32,265 bases of DNA from Phallusia fumigata (GCA_008931825.1 QXVZ01020783.1:1-32265); one strand, 5' to 3'; numbered from the stretch's first letter, positions 1-11,686 are shown. Made by a program: numbers and translations. The notes: generated by a model from the letters alone, not told the origin.

Positions 1-132
1 ATAAGTGGTGACAGGTGTGTTCGGAGATCAGGTGTTGTCAGGGTTCGACACTACATAAATGTAACTGCAAAGTTATTACCAACGCATAACTTCATTTACA
101 TTAAATGTGATGTTGTTTCTATCATAGATTTA

Positions 133-558
<426 letters not shown>

Positions 559-2606
559 CTTTGAACAAAAAACAAAATATTTGGATTAAAATCCACCCAC
601 TAATTTAGTAGGGTTTGCGCACAAANTGAATGTTCCTTGAAAACAACCGAAAGGAAGAAAATGACACTATGGCGTTTAAAACAAAGTTGAAATTTGTTTG
701 TTTCACCCATGTGGTATTTTTGGTATGTCTTAAACTCTGTTCATTGATTTTACGAAACCCCATTTATATGCCACAACTTCTGATGATCTGATATTTAGTT
801 TAAAAATAATTTATACTAATATTTGCAATCATACAGATGCATTACACATATCTCGCTCGATGGTATAATTTCCGTACCGACGTAGGTATTATTAAAAATA
901 AGTGAATCAGCAAATCAAACCAAATTAACGGCATGCGTCATATTATAACTCGTACGTCATGTCGTGACATCACTGTCAGATCCACGATTGAAAATGCAGA
1001 TGCCTTAATATGCTGACATAACGAAACCGTGAAACGCGTCATTGTGATCTAACCTTTTGCCAAAATAGTTAGATTACCCCTTTGTAATAGATTTGAATCA
1101 TACAAACAAAACCATAGAATTCCAGTTCCCAGTTATAGCTTACCGGTCGCTACCCACCGCACGAAGAATATCATTGTCCGAGAAAAAGCAACGCGCACAA
1201 AAACGGGTTGTTAAAAATTTCGAGTTGACCAGTTTGTTTTCAGAACAACAATACCACGGTAAGAACAACAAAATCGGGCACCAGCGAACGATTGGAATTA
1301 AGCTAACTGTGACCAGCCAATGGAAACCGGTTCCCGTAGTTGCGCATGTGCGACTTACTCGATCCCAAAGGGCTTAGAAAACTTGGCAGTGGCGCGACAC
1401 GTACAGTATCAATCGTTTTTGTAAGTACACCGACCGCTTCCTATATGCACTGCGCGACATGTGTACGCCGGCCATGTCCTGCTGTGCGTTAACCAAGTTA
1501 CAGTTGCTACCCATACTGTCTATATTTATTTATTTCGTTCAGTCATGGCGTGTAGCGAAAGTCGGTTCATTGTGGGGATAGCCATTGTGAGTTTTAAAAT
1601 TGGTATAGTGCTTTGTTAATTCAGACGACTTGGAAATATGCAAACAATGAACTTAGGAAGGCCGGCATGGAATGCGAGGTCAATTTATAGTTCCTTAAAG
1701 TAACGGAAATGACGTTTTGTTTTTTATCCAGCGCCAGACTTGTACCAATATTATTGCTGGAACACAGTGGTGTAGTATTGCTGTGAAAAACTGCTGATAG
1801 GCAAATCCTACGCAACTTGATCTGGTGTTGTGTGGTGCATTGTTGTGGTACGCATGACTTGCATCGGTTGGTTTACTTTCTAACCACAGTTTGACCTAAA
1901 AGGTTTGGGTTTCCTTTAGGCAGGGTTTGTCAGCAAAAAGCGTACTGTTGTGTTCTTCGCATTGATGGAAAAAACTGCTGACGTATGTTAGCATGACCAG
2001 GCTACCGACAGTTAACAGCAAGCTTCCTAGTTCGCGGCAAACTTGCCGGATGTAACTTAATCTTTGCTTTGTTTATGCTTGACAAGTGACAGTGATGATG
2101 AGGGGTTCCTGCGAACCAGGTTGTATTAACATTTTTTGCGAGCAGTGCAGTGACGTCTTTAATATTTTATACATATTTCGTTAGTCAGGAACGCAATATG
2201 ACCCATTCTATGTGCTTATAACCATCAGTTTTCTATGATTTCACATGTTCTGTAATATTAAGAGTTCGTTGCTCGTCTTACTGTGACCGAGCAAGTCGGT
2301 ACTGTCCCTGCTAATTGCGACATTACAGTAATGAAATAATTCACGAGAATAAACCAGTTGCAACAGTAGGACCGCTTGGAATGACGCAACTTCCTTGTAC
2401 TATTAAACTGAAATCAGATGAGCCGGTTAGTCACAAGTCAGTGCAAGTACTGTGGAAGTAAGGGATTTGTAAATCTGTATGGATGTAGTTGGTCATCATT
2501 AATCTATTATTATCTCATGCTGTTTAGAGACATTTTGCTTGTTGTGTTAAGAAGAAAGCAGTTTGGGTGAAACTTAGCCTAGTATGTCCTGAACGCCCGG
2601 TACGTT
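559..2606. other. Intergenic / 5' region between the choline kinase and Rho genes
   Basis: No gene is supported here. The stretch from about 1130 to 1560 is richer in CpG and GC than its surroundings. It probably holds the divergent promoters and the unseen first exon of the choline kinase gene, plus the 5' leader of the Rho gene. An undetermined base is present at 626. A short open stretch beginning with ATG at 1545 and ending at a GTGAGT donor (1587) was noted, but no partner exon was found. Confidence 0.4.
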
Positions 2607-3823
2607 ATGGAAAATCTCGAAAACAACGCAGTCGGTGCTGGAGAATCCGTTCGTATCAAGTGCGTTGTAGTAGGAGATGGAGGTTGTGGCAAAACGTCAC
2701 TGCTTACTATGTACACGGAGGGGGAATTCCCCGAGGTAAGCAACAACTTTCTTGTTGAAACATTTTACCTGCTTTCTAATCGGGCTTATTTCCAATTATT
2801 TGTTGAACCAGGATTATACCCCGACAGTGTTTGAAAACTATACGAAGGAGGTCAACATTGGGAACACAAAAGTAATTCTTATGCTATGGGATACCGCAGG
2901 TAACAAATGCATTTCACCTACCAGTTTGCCTATGTCATCACCTTCGCGAAACTATTACAGGGCAAGAGGATTACGACCGTTTACGCCCGCTGTCCTACGA
3001 TAAAGCTGACGTCATCATTTTGTGCTATGACGTCACGAGCAAAGCCAGTTTTCAGAATATTCAAGTGCGTTGGGCCCCTGAAATGAAGCACTTCTGCTTG
3101 GGAATACCGAAGATTCTTGTTGCGTGTAAAACCGACCTGCGACCGGAGGAAGGCGGGACTATAAATCGCAGCCAATCAATGCAAACCGGGATCACTAGCG
3201 ACGACCAACCTTCATCTGTTGAGGTCACACCCGCACGGTCCAATAATGACACGAGTAAAGTGGACATTTCGATGGAAAACCTTAGTCAGAATCATTCTAA
3301 TTATTCCAAAGAGATGGTGACTACAGAAATGGTAGGTGTGATAGATATGCAAACTTATGCACCCAAATAACGGGTCGTCCTATCTGCGCCACCGGATAAG
3401 TGATTCAGTGCACTTCTGCTGGGCATTCTTGATTTTGTTTCAGCGTTGTGTTGCGCTCGCACTTTTACTCGGAATTTGAATGATGCAAATAATCAAGCGT
3501 GTAATCACCAAATCATCTTTATGATTAACACCCTAATCTGCCTTACACTAATGTCCAAACTTTACAAAATTGATCACAAAAGCGGCTTGTCGTTCTTTTG
3601 AATAACCCGATGCTGTAAAAGTTAGATTTCCGCAGTTTAAGTTCAATAAGTATACTGTTTGCAGGGTACAACGATGGCCAAGTCTATTTCCGCATCCTCC
3701 TTTATTGAGTGTTCGGCCAAGGACAACCTTAACGTACAGAACGTCTTCATGATATCATGTGAACAGGTATTGGGACAAGGTACCTCTCGAGAATCAGGCT
3801 GCGAGTGCTGTACAGTACTGTAG
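2607..3823 (+). CDS. Rho-family small GTPase, RhoF/RhoD-like, with enlarged insert
   Basis: Four exons, 2607-2735, 2812-2899, 2961-3331 and 3665-3823, join in frame to 248 residues. The protein is a membrane-anchored GTP switch of the Rho family, which controls actin. P-loop GDGGCGKTS (23-31), switch I DYTPTVFENY (44-53), DTAGQEDYDRLRP with the catalytic Gln at 74, a guanine-specificity CKTDL (128-132) and ECSAK (211-215) are all present. CKTDL in place of NKxD, and HFCLGIP before it, resemble RhoF (Rif) and RhoD. The C-terminus CECCTVL is a CAAX box; the final Leu predicts geranylgeranylation, and the neighbouring cysteines could be palmitoylated. Between DLR and GTTMAK there are about 63 residues (134-196), versus about 20 in RhoA, rich in Ser, Thr and Asn. 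All of it lies in one open exon. The ATG is chosen because an in-frame TAG stands at 2579-2581. Assignment to the Rho family is secure; the subfamily is inferred from motifs. Confidence 0.93.
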
Positions 3824-4246
3824 GCGGAATACCTAACTTTGTTTCAACCTGTTGTTGCCGGATCTGAATCCAATTTAGAACCTTCGTGGGCGTACCACCC
3901 TTTGCATACAAACTGTGTAGCTCGCTCTTGCATGGAGTTGTCTGTTGGAGAAAACCACTGTGATCAGCACTCGTGCAATTGTGCCTTACTATAGACCAAA
4001 TCGAAATTTGACCAGGCGCATGTCTTTTGAGTTTTCCTGAAATGACTTGTACCATTGGTCACCGATTATTTTCTATGCGAAAACTTCCACCATTTCACTA
4101 GCACAGCTTTATAAAACAAACAAAATTTTACAACTTTTTGCAGTTTTACTCATTGCCTTTTTTTGAAGTTCTACAGTCTTATGTGATGTGTATTGTTGTT
4201 CCTCAAAACTATTTGAACTTCCTGTGTAGTTTTTGCATTTTGAAAC

Positions 4247-4252
4247 AATAAA
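4247..4252 (+). terminator. Poly(A) signal AATAAA
   Basis: AATAAA lies about 425 bp after the Rho stop codon, on the same strand and before the next gene, which runs the other way. It is the best candidate for the 3' end of the Rho transcript. The 3' region 3824-4796 otherwise shows only AT-rich sequence. Confidence 0.5.
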
Positions 4253-4796
4253 ATGTAGCAAATTTACAATTGGTTTTTGAGTATCGAAAAATAAATTATT
4301 ATATTGCTAGAATCCTTGATAATCATATCCTTGGTATGTTTGCCCAGTTGTGTAATTTAATGTAACCAATTGAATGAACAAAAATTTGCATGACTGATTT
4401 CCGGTATTATTGCAAAGCCTAATAGATGCAAACTTTTTAAATACTGTATTTTGTAAGTGTAGGTGTTCAAAATTACGGCTAAATTTTGAATTTTGTCATG
4501 TCATTTTTATTACTATCAAACCTTATGCTAAGCTTGAACCCAAATGATTGGTCTGCAGACTGAGAAATGATTTGTGAGCAATGATACGACCCGCGAAACT
4601 ATCTTACTTTTATGGAAATAGGTCGCGTTGACTTTCACGCAAATATTTAATGCAAATGTTGTTACCAAAATGGCGCTCAAAAACTAATTAGTAGCTGTAA
4701 CAAAATTATGTCAAATGAAATCCATAAAAATCCACCACCCAACAAGTGCATTGGTATCTTTTCGTTTACACACCGCAAGGAGAGTAATATTGCACT

Positions 4797-5244
4797 TCAA
4801 AAGAAATTTTCTAAAAAAACAAAAATATCGTGTATAAAAGCATGCACAAACGCTTTTAAAAAAGTTTGTCACTTACTGATGAACTTTAAAACTGCGCCAA
4901 CAAACACCAGAATTACCAATAGCAGCCAACCTATTCCACAAACTGTTTTTCGAAGTGTGTTCTGATTAAGTAAAATTGTCATTACGGTTTTGTGCAGTAC
5001 AAACGGAAGTAAAAGATACAGGTTTATTTGTTGATCAGTTTACCTTTGGATTCTTGCATTGTACGCACAGTGACTGTTCGGGCACTGTGCTGACTTTTGC
5101 CTTTTCGTACATGTTGTTTGCATCAGAATAACAGATCACTGTTGAGCCATGCGATACAGGAACGCCAATTTGCCCATGATTTGCATAAAACTCGGTTGTG
5201 TCTTCGTACGGTGGAGGAGGGGATGGGGAGTTTTCTTTCTCCAT
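4797..5244 (-). CDS. Small single-pass membrane protein with PY motif (array member A)
   Basis: I do not recognise a named family. Exon 1 is 5244-5044 (67 codons) and encodes a cytosolic-looking N-terminus with SPPPPYEDTTEF near residue 10. PPPY is a WW-domain (PY) ligand of the kind bound by NEDD4-type ubiquitin ligases. A CVQCKNPK stretch precedes the membrane. Exon 2 is 4961-4877 (phase 0 in, 1 out): basic NTLRKT followed by a transmembrane segment GWLLLVILVFVGAVLKFI. The donor is GTAAGT. If read through, the protein ends ISK at a TGA (4869-4871). If spliced, a strong acceptor (T-rich, TTTAG) at 4811 gives a 14-bp terminal exon (4810-4797) ending KNFF. The total is about 99 residues. Positive charges before the membrane segment suggest the N-terminus faces the cytosol. 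Exons 1 and 2 are well supported; the end is uncertain. It is the leftmost of five same-strand genes with this exon plan. Confidence 0.7.
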
Positions 5245-6814
5245 GTGGAATTAAGCTAGAACATACTCTTTGTCTATGCGATAAAAAACGTCAAAATAAA
5301 TTACAACTCTTTTGTATTTTCCCTCGTGTCGGATCAGACGTAGGTTTTTGTATTTTCCCGTTTAAATAATTTCTTTGCATTTGATATTAATTTCCATTGT
5401 GTACCGTTCCTTTTCTCTGGCAAATCCTATTATATGGCGTCTCATGAAATTAAAACGCGTCACATTTGAACAGTCTTGGTTTTTTCTTTTACACACCCTT
5501 AAATATGTTGTCGTTCTTTGCTGACCTGTCTTGATTACCTTTTCTAAAAAACTGGAAAGCTACAATGTGCCAGCATTGCACGAAAGTTAAAGCCTCTATA
5601 GGAGATACTGCCTTTTACAACTCTCGACAACCGTTTGCTTTTGACTGTGTTTCGATGCCATAGACTTATTGGTCCACTTCAAAAAGTATTTAACAGTGCT
5701 TGAAGTGTGACGTCAACGTTTGTCATCAAAGACACTGCTATACGATCCAAAAAATCGTTACACTAAATACTTGACTTATTTAACCGTCATAAAAATATGT
5801 CGAAAATATCTTTATACCCTGGATGACCGAAATCTGTCTTTTTCGGTAATTTGTAGTTTTAGTGAGTATGCATATTTTGTGGTAAAGGTATGTTAAAAAA
5901 CAAGGCACTTGTCATGACGGATACGTACAGAACTTGGCATAACTGTATCGATGGGGAACAAGGCGTGGATACTCACGCGGGGGCGCTCAAGGGAAGAAAA
6001 ATGCATCAAAACAAAACTGCTGTTTGGAGATGCCAATATACAGACAAAATCCTGATTAGTGTGGCACTCGGGAGTAGTAGGATTCGAACCATGCTTCTGA
6101 GTATAAATCCGATCAGAAAAACATTTTATGTCAACTGCGATATAAATGGTTTATAAACGTAACACTTAACTGCGTTTTTTTCTAATAGTGTCATTTAATC
6201 AACTAATTTTTGGAAACGTAAGAAAGACGTAAGGAAGCGGAAATTTGAAATCTTTTTGGGCACCTACTTGGAGTGATCCACTACTAAACCCCTTGAAATA
6301 ACACAATTTTGTGGAAACTGCAATTATGAAATCTAAAAATTGTAATCTGGTCTCACATTTAACCTGTGTTGCTCGCTTTGTACAGTATCGAACAAAATTG
6401 TTGCTTATAATTACCACTACAGTTTTTCACGTCATTAGCGGATGCACTTGAGGTTATATTTTCTTCTTTTTTTAAAATATGGATTTAATATGTATTTTTA
6501 TTGAACATAAAATAATCATCGGTTGATTAATTATTCTTTGTCACTGCATTAAATGCCAACAAGAACTTATAACACAGTACTGGCAACAACATACACCAAA
6601 ATACAATTTTTTAAATAAATTAAGTTAATTTAATAACATAAATTGATATTATTTGCCTATTTATTTTTTTTTGACATGAAATAAAAGTAAATAAACATAA
6701 ATAATAAAAAGCAAACAAAACTAAATGAAAAAAGCAAACAAAAATCTAATGCTGAAAGTAAATACACCGCTGCAGGTCACCAGATGCAAGTAGGCATACG
6801 CCTCGTCCTTGAGG
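5245..6814. other. Intergenic between array members A and B
   Basis: No coding exon is supported. The segment 6430-6750 is strongly AT-rich with runs of A and T. Around 6073-6095 the minus strand reads GGTTCGAATCC, a tRNA B-box-like motif, but no matching A-box or cloverleaf was found, so it is at most a fragment of a tRNA-derived repeat. Confidence 0.4.
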
Positions 6815-7297
6815 TTACGGGAAAATAACTGAAACTGCACAAAAAAAGTAGTACAAATACACGTATTCACTGTCGTTAATAGCATAACGGCATGTGGAAT
6901 ATATAACAAACTGACATACCGCTGTTTGCTGCTGTGACCGCCACGTAGATGCCATACGCGATCCCTCCCAAAACTCCAAGAACGGCCAGAATAATAAAAA
7001 ATGCAACCAATGCTACAGCACAATTCTGAGGAAGTCATATGGTCACAACACTGGACTAATAAAAAGTCATTAGCAACTAAAACAAAATTTACTATCAAAC
7101 TAGTTATGGAAATTTTAAATTATTATGTTCAAAAAATATTAAATGAAACTTGCATTGCGTTCTCTCGGCTGCTGCACGGACGGGACGGTGGTAACTGGCA
7201 CATTGTACGTGGGTGTAGAGACCTGATGTACGGCATACACGGTTTGCTCGGGATAAACCTGGTTCTCGTATCCGAAGGTTGTCTGATTGTACGACAT
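6815..7297 (-). CDS. Small single-pass membrane protein (array member B, PY motif lost)
   Basis: Three exons: 7297-7154 (48 codons), 7025-6920 (106 bp) and probably 6834-6815. The N-terminus MSYNQTTFGYENQ leads to QTVYAVHQV, a block shared with members C and D. Where those have a PY motif, this copy reads STPTYNVPV. Exon 1 ends RERN at a GC donor (GCAAGT), the usual form of a GC-AG intron; no GT donor in the right phase exists there. Exon 2 starts after CCTCAG and encodes NCAVALVAFFIILAVLGVLG followed by GIAYGIYVAVTAANS: one membrane helix with a glycine-rich end and AAN after it, as in C. After donor GTATGT a strong acceptor (T-run, GTGCAG) at 6835 gives the short end VSVIFP, for a protein of about 89 residues. 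Reading through instead gives about 97 residues. Exons 1 and 2 are solid, exon 3 less so. The function is unknown. Confidence 0.72.
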
Positions 7298-8210
7298 TTT
7301 AATCACAGTTCAACTCGCTGTTAGCGGGCTAGCTTGAAAGAAAGTTAACTAGAAACGTACAATAAAAATATACGTAACAACTTCCTACTGCCAAGTAAAT
7401 TGGCATGGTGACTGACAAGTAACCGTTCATTTTTGTGCTGTTTTCATACACTTACGGAATCTATAACTAACCCTGTGTATACCTCGCAGAATCAACAAGC
7501 TCAGAGTTATAATACGTCGCCAAAGGATTTGTTCCAAGCAGTTTGTCTTAGTTGTTGTCCGATAAGCGTTAAACAAAGCAATCGCAAACAATACAAGTTG
7601 GATTGATTTCAATTCCATTGTGCTTTCAAAAGCGTTCCTAATACTGTTTCGCAATTATGGTACTTTACGTAGCCTATGCTGCAATCATCGGCAAGCTGAA
7701 TGTATTTTTTTGAAGGCAATTGTCTACATGCTATCAAGTTGTTTTGAAATTTGACTCGTATACATTGATATTTCAATCTATTGTGTAATTATCTGCTCTC
7801 TGCTAACACCTAGCGGCATAATGGTCAGGTATAAGATAGTCCCTGGCATTTATACTTGTCTTGGCCATAATTTCGAACCAGTTAAGTTGGGTTAACGAAA
7901 ATAAAAAACAATTCGACGCAAAAGTAAATGAAAATTGCCTTAAAACAGTAAAAAGAGGCCCAAAGAATATGGAAATCAAAAAAGTAAATAACATTAAAAA
8001 AAACAACTCATCAACGACTTGAATTAATTAGTGATGGCTCCAAAAGATATGAAACTAAAGGATCCAATAATTACGTTTTTCCTAAAAGTATGCCAGATGG
8101 TTAAATTAATCTGCTGTTCCTTTAAGATCTAGTGAAAAAAGTGGATAAGTAACACCACAAACAAAGAGAAAAACAGAACTGTACATTTTGGTTCAACATA
8201 AAAAAACAAT
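7298..8210. other. Intergenic between array members B and C
   Basis: No gene is seen. This should contain the promoter of member B (just above 7297) and the 3' end of member C. The stretch 7860-8010 is A-rich on the plus strand and gives a Phe-rich open frame on the minus strand that looks fortuitous. Confidence 0.35.
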
Positions 8211-8929
8211 TCAAGGGAGCAAATCCACCATCTCGACACTGTCTCTACAAGGATGGTTGTAGTCGATGATTATATCTTTGCATTTACAGCCTGAAAGCTT
8301 AAAATACAGGACTGTTAGCAAAAATTGTTCCAGCATAGTTACATGCTGCCACTTAATATAAAGTGCTTCTACAATATGTAAATCTTATGTAGATATTTAA
8401 AATCAAAGTAACCAACCGTTTGCTGCCGTAACAGCTGCGTAGATCGCGTACGCTATCCCTCCAATACCTCCAAGTACAGTCAAAACGCTAAATATGATGA
8501 TCACCGCGATAATACAAGCCTGAAAGAGCACATACTTTGTCAGCATACACCGGTAAACAGGGCAACTTTTACTTTACGACAACTAAGGTCTATTTAGCTC
8601 GTTTAAGAATCACATGTTACGAGTTAGAGTGGATGAAAGAACAAACTGGGTGTACTAAAATAAGTTATGCGTCCACACTGCCAGACTAGGCAAATGATTT
8701 TAGAATTTACAATTTTCTGATATTGAACGCATTCCTAGTGATGGAAATTCCCATTCACGCATATTTTAAAATCATTAACCTTGTTTCTCTTCTCTTGTTG
8801 CAAGTATTGTGCGCTTGGGGCCGGTGCAGTGTAAGGTGGGGGTGGTGTCACCTGATGCACAGAGTACACTGTTTGCCCTGCAGGTTGAACTTTGTTGCCT
8901 GAGCCCAAATCACCCGGGTTGTACTCCAT
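8211..8929 (-). CDS. Small single-pass membrane protein with PY motif (array member C)
   Basis: Three exons, 8929-8780, 8519-8417 and 8290-8211, join in frame to 110 residues. Residues 1-50 hold QTVYSVHQVTPPPPYTAPAP, combining the array's conserved VYSVHQ block with a PPPY WW-ligand, and end in basic EKRNK. Exon 2 (phase 0 in, 1 out) gives the membrane helix: ACIIAVIIIFSVLTVLGGIG followed by GIAYAIYAAVTAAN, with a GxxGG zipper-like end. Exon 3, after a TTTCAG acceptor, encodes a tail starting GCKCKDIIIDYNHPC and ending VDLLP; its three cysteines suggest a lumenal or extracellular side. This is the best-resolved member of the array. The ATG at 8929 is the first in frame. PY-motif single-pass proteins often recruit NEDD4-family ligases to membranes; that role here is inference. 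I know no named homologue. Confidence 0.82.
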
Positions 8930-9529
8930 AACTGTCAAGATTCAGATTTAATTGCACCTAAATTAACCGATTCCTACTGACAAGAACAGATATATGCATT
9001 TGTTAGTTCGGGTAAGTCTTGTCAAAAGTACTAAAGCAATTATTCTCTTCAAACATTTCGAAAAAAGTATTGAATAAAAACATCAAATTTTGCCAAATTC
9101 TTCGCAGAGTTGACATGCGAATTTACTACTCAGTGAATTCCACAAAATCTGTTCCAAACAATTTCGACGACGGTGTCTGGCATAACAGCGGAACAATGCA
9201 GACAAAAAGACGGGAGTTAAATTCCCTTCCATTGTGTTTCGAGGACAATGCGCCTACGCGCCCTGTCCACATCACAAAACAAGGTACTTCACTTTACCAA
9301 GTTTTCTCCAGTGGGCCTCATTGCTTGGAAACAGCGAAATATTATTAGATTTTTTTTGTTTCTCAGCAGTGGTCGTTTTTTTCACTTGTTTGTTTGTTTC
9401 ATATTTATCCTCGGGCGGGACAACGCCTGAATGTGTTGTGCTCGCATTGCGTCCACCGTCGAGCTACCTGTCTAATTGCAGTTCCGTTGGATCATTTAAT
9501 ATGATTTTTTAAAGTTGCTGACTTCAATT
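8930..9529. other. Intergenic upstream of array member C
   Basis: Contains the presumed promoter of member C next to 8929. The overlapping plus-strand open frames at 9019-9512 show no homology that I recognise and lie in three different frames, so they are not called. Confidence 0.35.
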
Positions 9530-9645
9530 TGGGTCACCCATCGAGTCCACTGGGTTGGAGCAATGCTACAACACAAGCGACCGAGACATGGTTAGAACCC
9601 ACTACGATCACCAGGATGAACCACTGGGCTACCTTGGTGGCACGA
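9530..9645 (-). repeat. tRNA-derived SINE-like element
   Basis: Read on the minus strand, the segment starts GTGCCACCAAGGTAGCCCAG and carries an A-box-like TAGCCCAGTGG. About 30 bases later comes GTGGGTTCTAACC, close to the tRNA B-box GGTTCRANNCY. This box pair and spacing are the RNA polymerase III promoter of tRNA-derived SINEs. It does not fold as an intact tRNA. The exact ends are guesses. Confidence 0.4.
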
Positions 9646-9935
9646 AATCATAAAACGAAATCATATCATCGACAAAATTACATAAGGTTCAAGGAACTGC
9701 TATCTATTTGATACCTCTCTCTGTAATCTTTGGATATGTACTTACCGATCCTAGAGCAGTGTCTCACGAATAAAAGATTACATGCTTAAATTACTGTCGC
9801 ACAGTAGCAAAGGAATGGACCACTATAGTTCCTTGCTTTGTTAATTCATATTAAAAAGTATGTGATTGAAATCACCTATTATATTTACACTTCTATATTT
9901 ACGCTTGTTGTAGCACAGAAAAAAACTTGCGTTTT

Positions 9936-10017
9936 CATTGAATCACACAACAAGAATCTTAAAGGTACACAAACTACATTGAATCACACAACAAGAATCC
10001 TTAAGGTACACAAACTA
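9936..10017. repeat. Two-copy 41-bp direct repeat
   Basis: Two head-to-tail copies of a 41-bp unit starting CATTGAATCACACAAC, at 9936-9976 and 9977-10017, differ by two bases in the AATCTTAAAGG / AATCCTTAAGG part. It lies in intergenic DNA between members C and D and has no recognised function. Confidence 0.85.
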
Positions 10018-10403
10018 CTACACTTTGCAATTGGGCTATACTACCAGGAGTTTCATACACCAATTTCTATCCTACTTAATTAGCGCTTTACAGTAAAACA
10101 ACATCTATTTAAACGGTTTGTGGGCAATAGAACTAAAAACGCAACAAACGGAAAGAAAACTCTAACTTTAAAATGCTGTAAAAATAAAGGCGTCTAACAA
10201 GACGAAGTGACGTGGTAGTCAGCTAAACACACACAGACTCATTTGTTACGATTTAATTTCGTTGAAGAGAATAAAATAGAAGAAATCACAAGTGACGACA
10301 AAAAGATTACTGCAAATAGTCGTTTAGCAAATCAACTCCATTTCTAGATGTACAGGAGTAGAAATCTGCTTGTCTCATCCAATTACGTGAACACTAAAAC
10401 GTA

Positions 10404-10852
10404 TTAACAATGAGACCAACTCGTTAATATGCTTCTTTCTGAGAATTTACGGTAAATTAAATTGTAATAAAGTAAGTAATAAAGTGTTAAAGTAACACAG
10501 TATTGTGTCTGTTCTGACCTGTAACGGATCGATAAATTGCGTATGCGATCCCTCCAATTGTTCCAACAAGGGCGAGAGTTCCAACGATGATAATTGCAGT
10601 AATTATAAGTTTCTACCAAAATATACATGCACAATTAGTTTTTTGATTAACGTTTTTTTTCCAAAACACGAAGATTTCTTCAAACATTCATATCACAGGT
10701 CTCACCCTACTTCGTGATTCCCGCACAGTCGTGTACTGCCCCGTGTTGCGTGCTGGATAAGCTGGTGGCGGGGGCTGGTGGACTGAATAAACCGCCTGAT
10801 TGTTTCCCAGCATAGTATTTGAATAAGCAAAGTTGCTCGTATCGTACGACAT
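10404..10852 (-). CDS. Small single-pass membrane protein with PY motif (array member D)
   Basis: Three exons: 10852-10706 (49 codons), 10612-10519 (94 bp) and 10438-10404. The N-terminus MSYDTSNFAYSN parallels member B, then QAVYSVHQPPPPAYPARN combines the VYSVHQ block with a PPAY WW-ligand. Exon 1 ends in basic RESRSR at a GTGAGA donor. Exon 2 encodes KLIITAIIIVGTLALVGTIG followed by GIAYAIYRSVT: one membrane helix with the array's GGIAYAIY end. The last exon, after a TCTCAG acceptor, adds ERSILTSWSHC and a TAA, giving 91 residues. Reading through the second donor instead gives an end QNRHNTVLL. The third exon is the less certain part. The likely topology is N-terminus in the cytosol, from the charge distribution. 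Confidence 0.78.
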
Positions 10853-11686
10853 AGTTCTTTTTGGATGCGTTTTTTTGCTATTAAAGTTTCTTTTTTAGAA
10901 GAAAAGCTTCGAAAAATTAAGTTGACCAAAGATTACAAGTAATGAGTAAACTATGTTTCAATTAACCTGATAACGGCAAATCCATTGAAAGGCATAATAC
11001 TGCAACTAAACTCATTTTCCTTGACTTATCTAGCCAAGTACATTCAGGTGTAGCAATCTGTGACTAGTTCAAATCTGGCCAATAAATCACAAAAAAAACT
11101 TAGTGGTTTTGAATGAAATCATTCTATTGTTGTCTGCGGAAAGTGCCTGTAAAGCTTTACACAAACATTAACTCAATTCAGGCAATGTAAAACCGATTCG
11201 GCTATAAAAACAGAAATCTGAAAACACGATACAAACGCAAAAATATTGAAATTTGTTCACAAAATTGTGTTTATCTCCGACTGTACTCAACGGATTTAAT
11301 TCCCTACAAATCAACTTTAAACACCATGTCTAGATTACTGATTTTATTTTCTGTTGTACTTTCAAGTCTGTCAGGAAAATGACCGGAAAGCTTGATGCGT
11401 TTTTAATGGGTACCGTTTAACCGCATTTAGGCTGATGCAATTTGTCAACAAAAAACCGACAAAAACTGACAGCCTTTCGGAAAACATAAAAGGTTATTAC
11501 TTTCCGAATGAGTACTATACGGAAAGGCATCAAGGATCCTTGTAGCTCAATGATACCTTGGCATGCAAGTACGTCAATCTTTTATCAGCTTGCTGGATTT
11601 GTGGTTTGGTGATGTAGAGATTTTTAATTTGGCTATCCTTCATTTTACGGAATGTCAATTTCTTTCACATTTAACCGGCTTTTCCT
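10853..11686. other. Intergenic between array members D and E
   Basis: AT-rich. It should hold the promoter of member D (just above 10852) and the 3' untranslated region of member E. No further exon was found on either strand. Confidence 0.35.

Noticed and set aside
1143-1260. Minus-strand open stretch ending at GTAAGC, considered as the missing choline kinase N-terminal exon
   Set aside because: The translation lacks the expected choline kinase features before SGGL (a W-containing motif and an acidic-F-V strand), so it was not joined.
1093-1377. 94-codon plus-strand frame rich in basic residues
   Set aside because: It starts with TTG rather than ATG, has no recognisable domain, and lies in the CpG-rich promoter zone where open frames arise by chance.
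1545-1586. Short plus-strand exon-like segment MACSESRFIVGIAI before a GTGAGT donor
   Set aside because: It resembles the start of a P-loop kinase, but no downstream exon was found and the Rho gene has its own ATG behind an in-frame stop.
3747-4055. 102-codon minus-strand frame opposite the Rho 3' end
   Set aside because: It overlaps the Rho last exon, has no domain, and the plus-strand exon is clearly the coding one.
6060-6100. GGTTCGAATCC on the minus strand, considered as a tRNA gene
   Set aside because: The T-arm stem does not pair well, and no A-box, anticodon arm or acceptor stem fits upstream.
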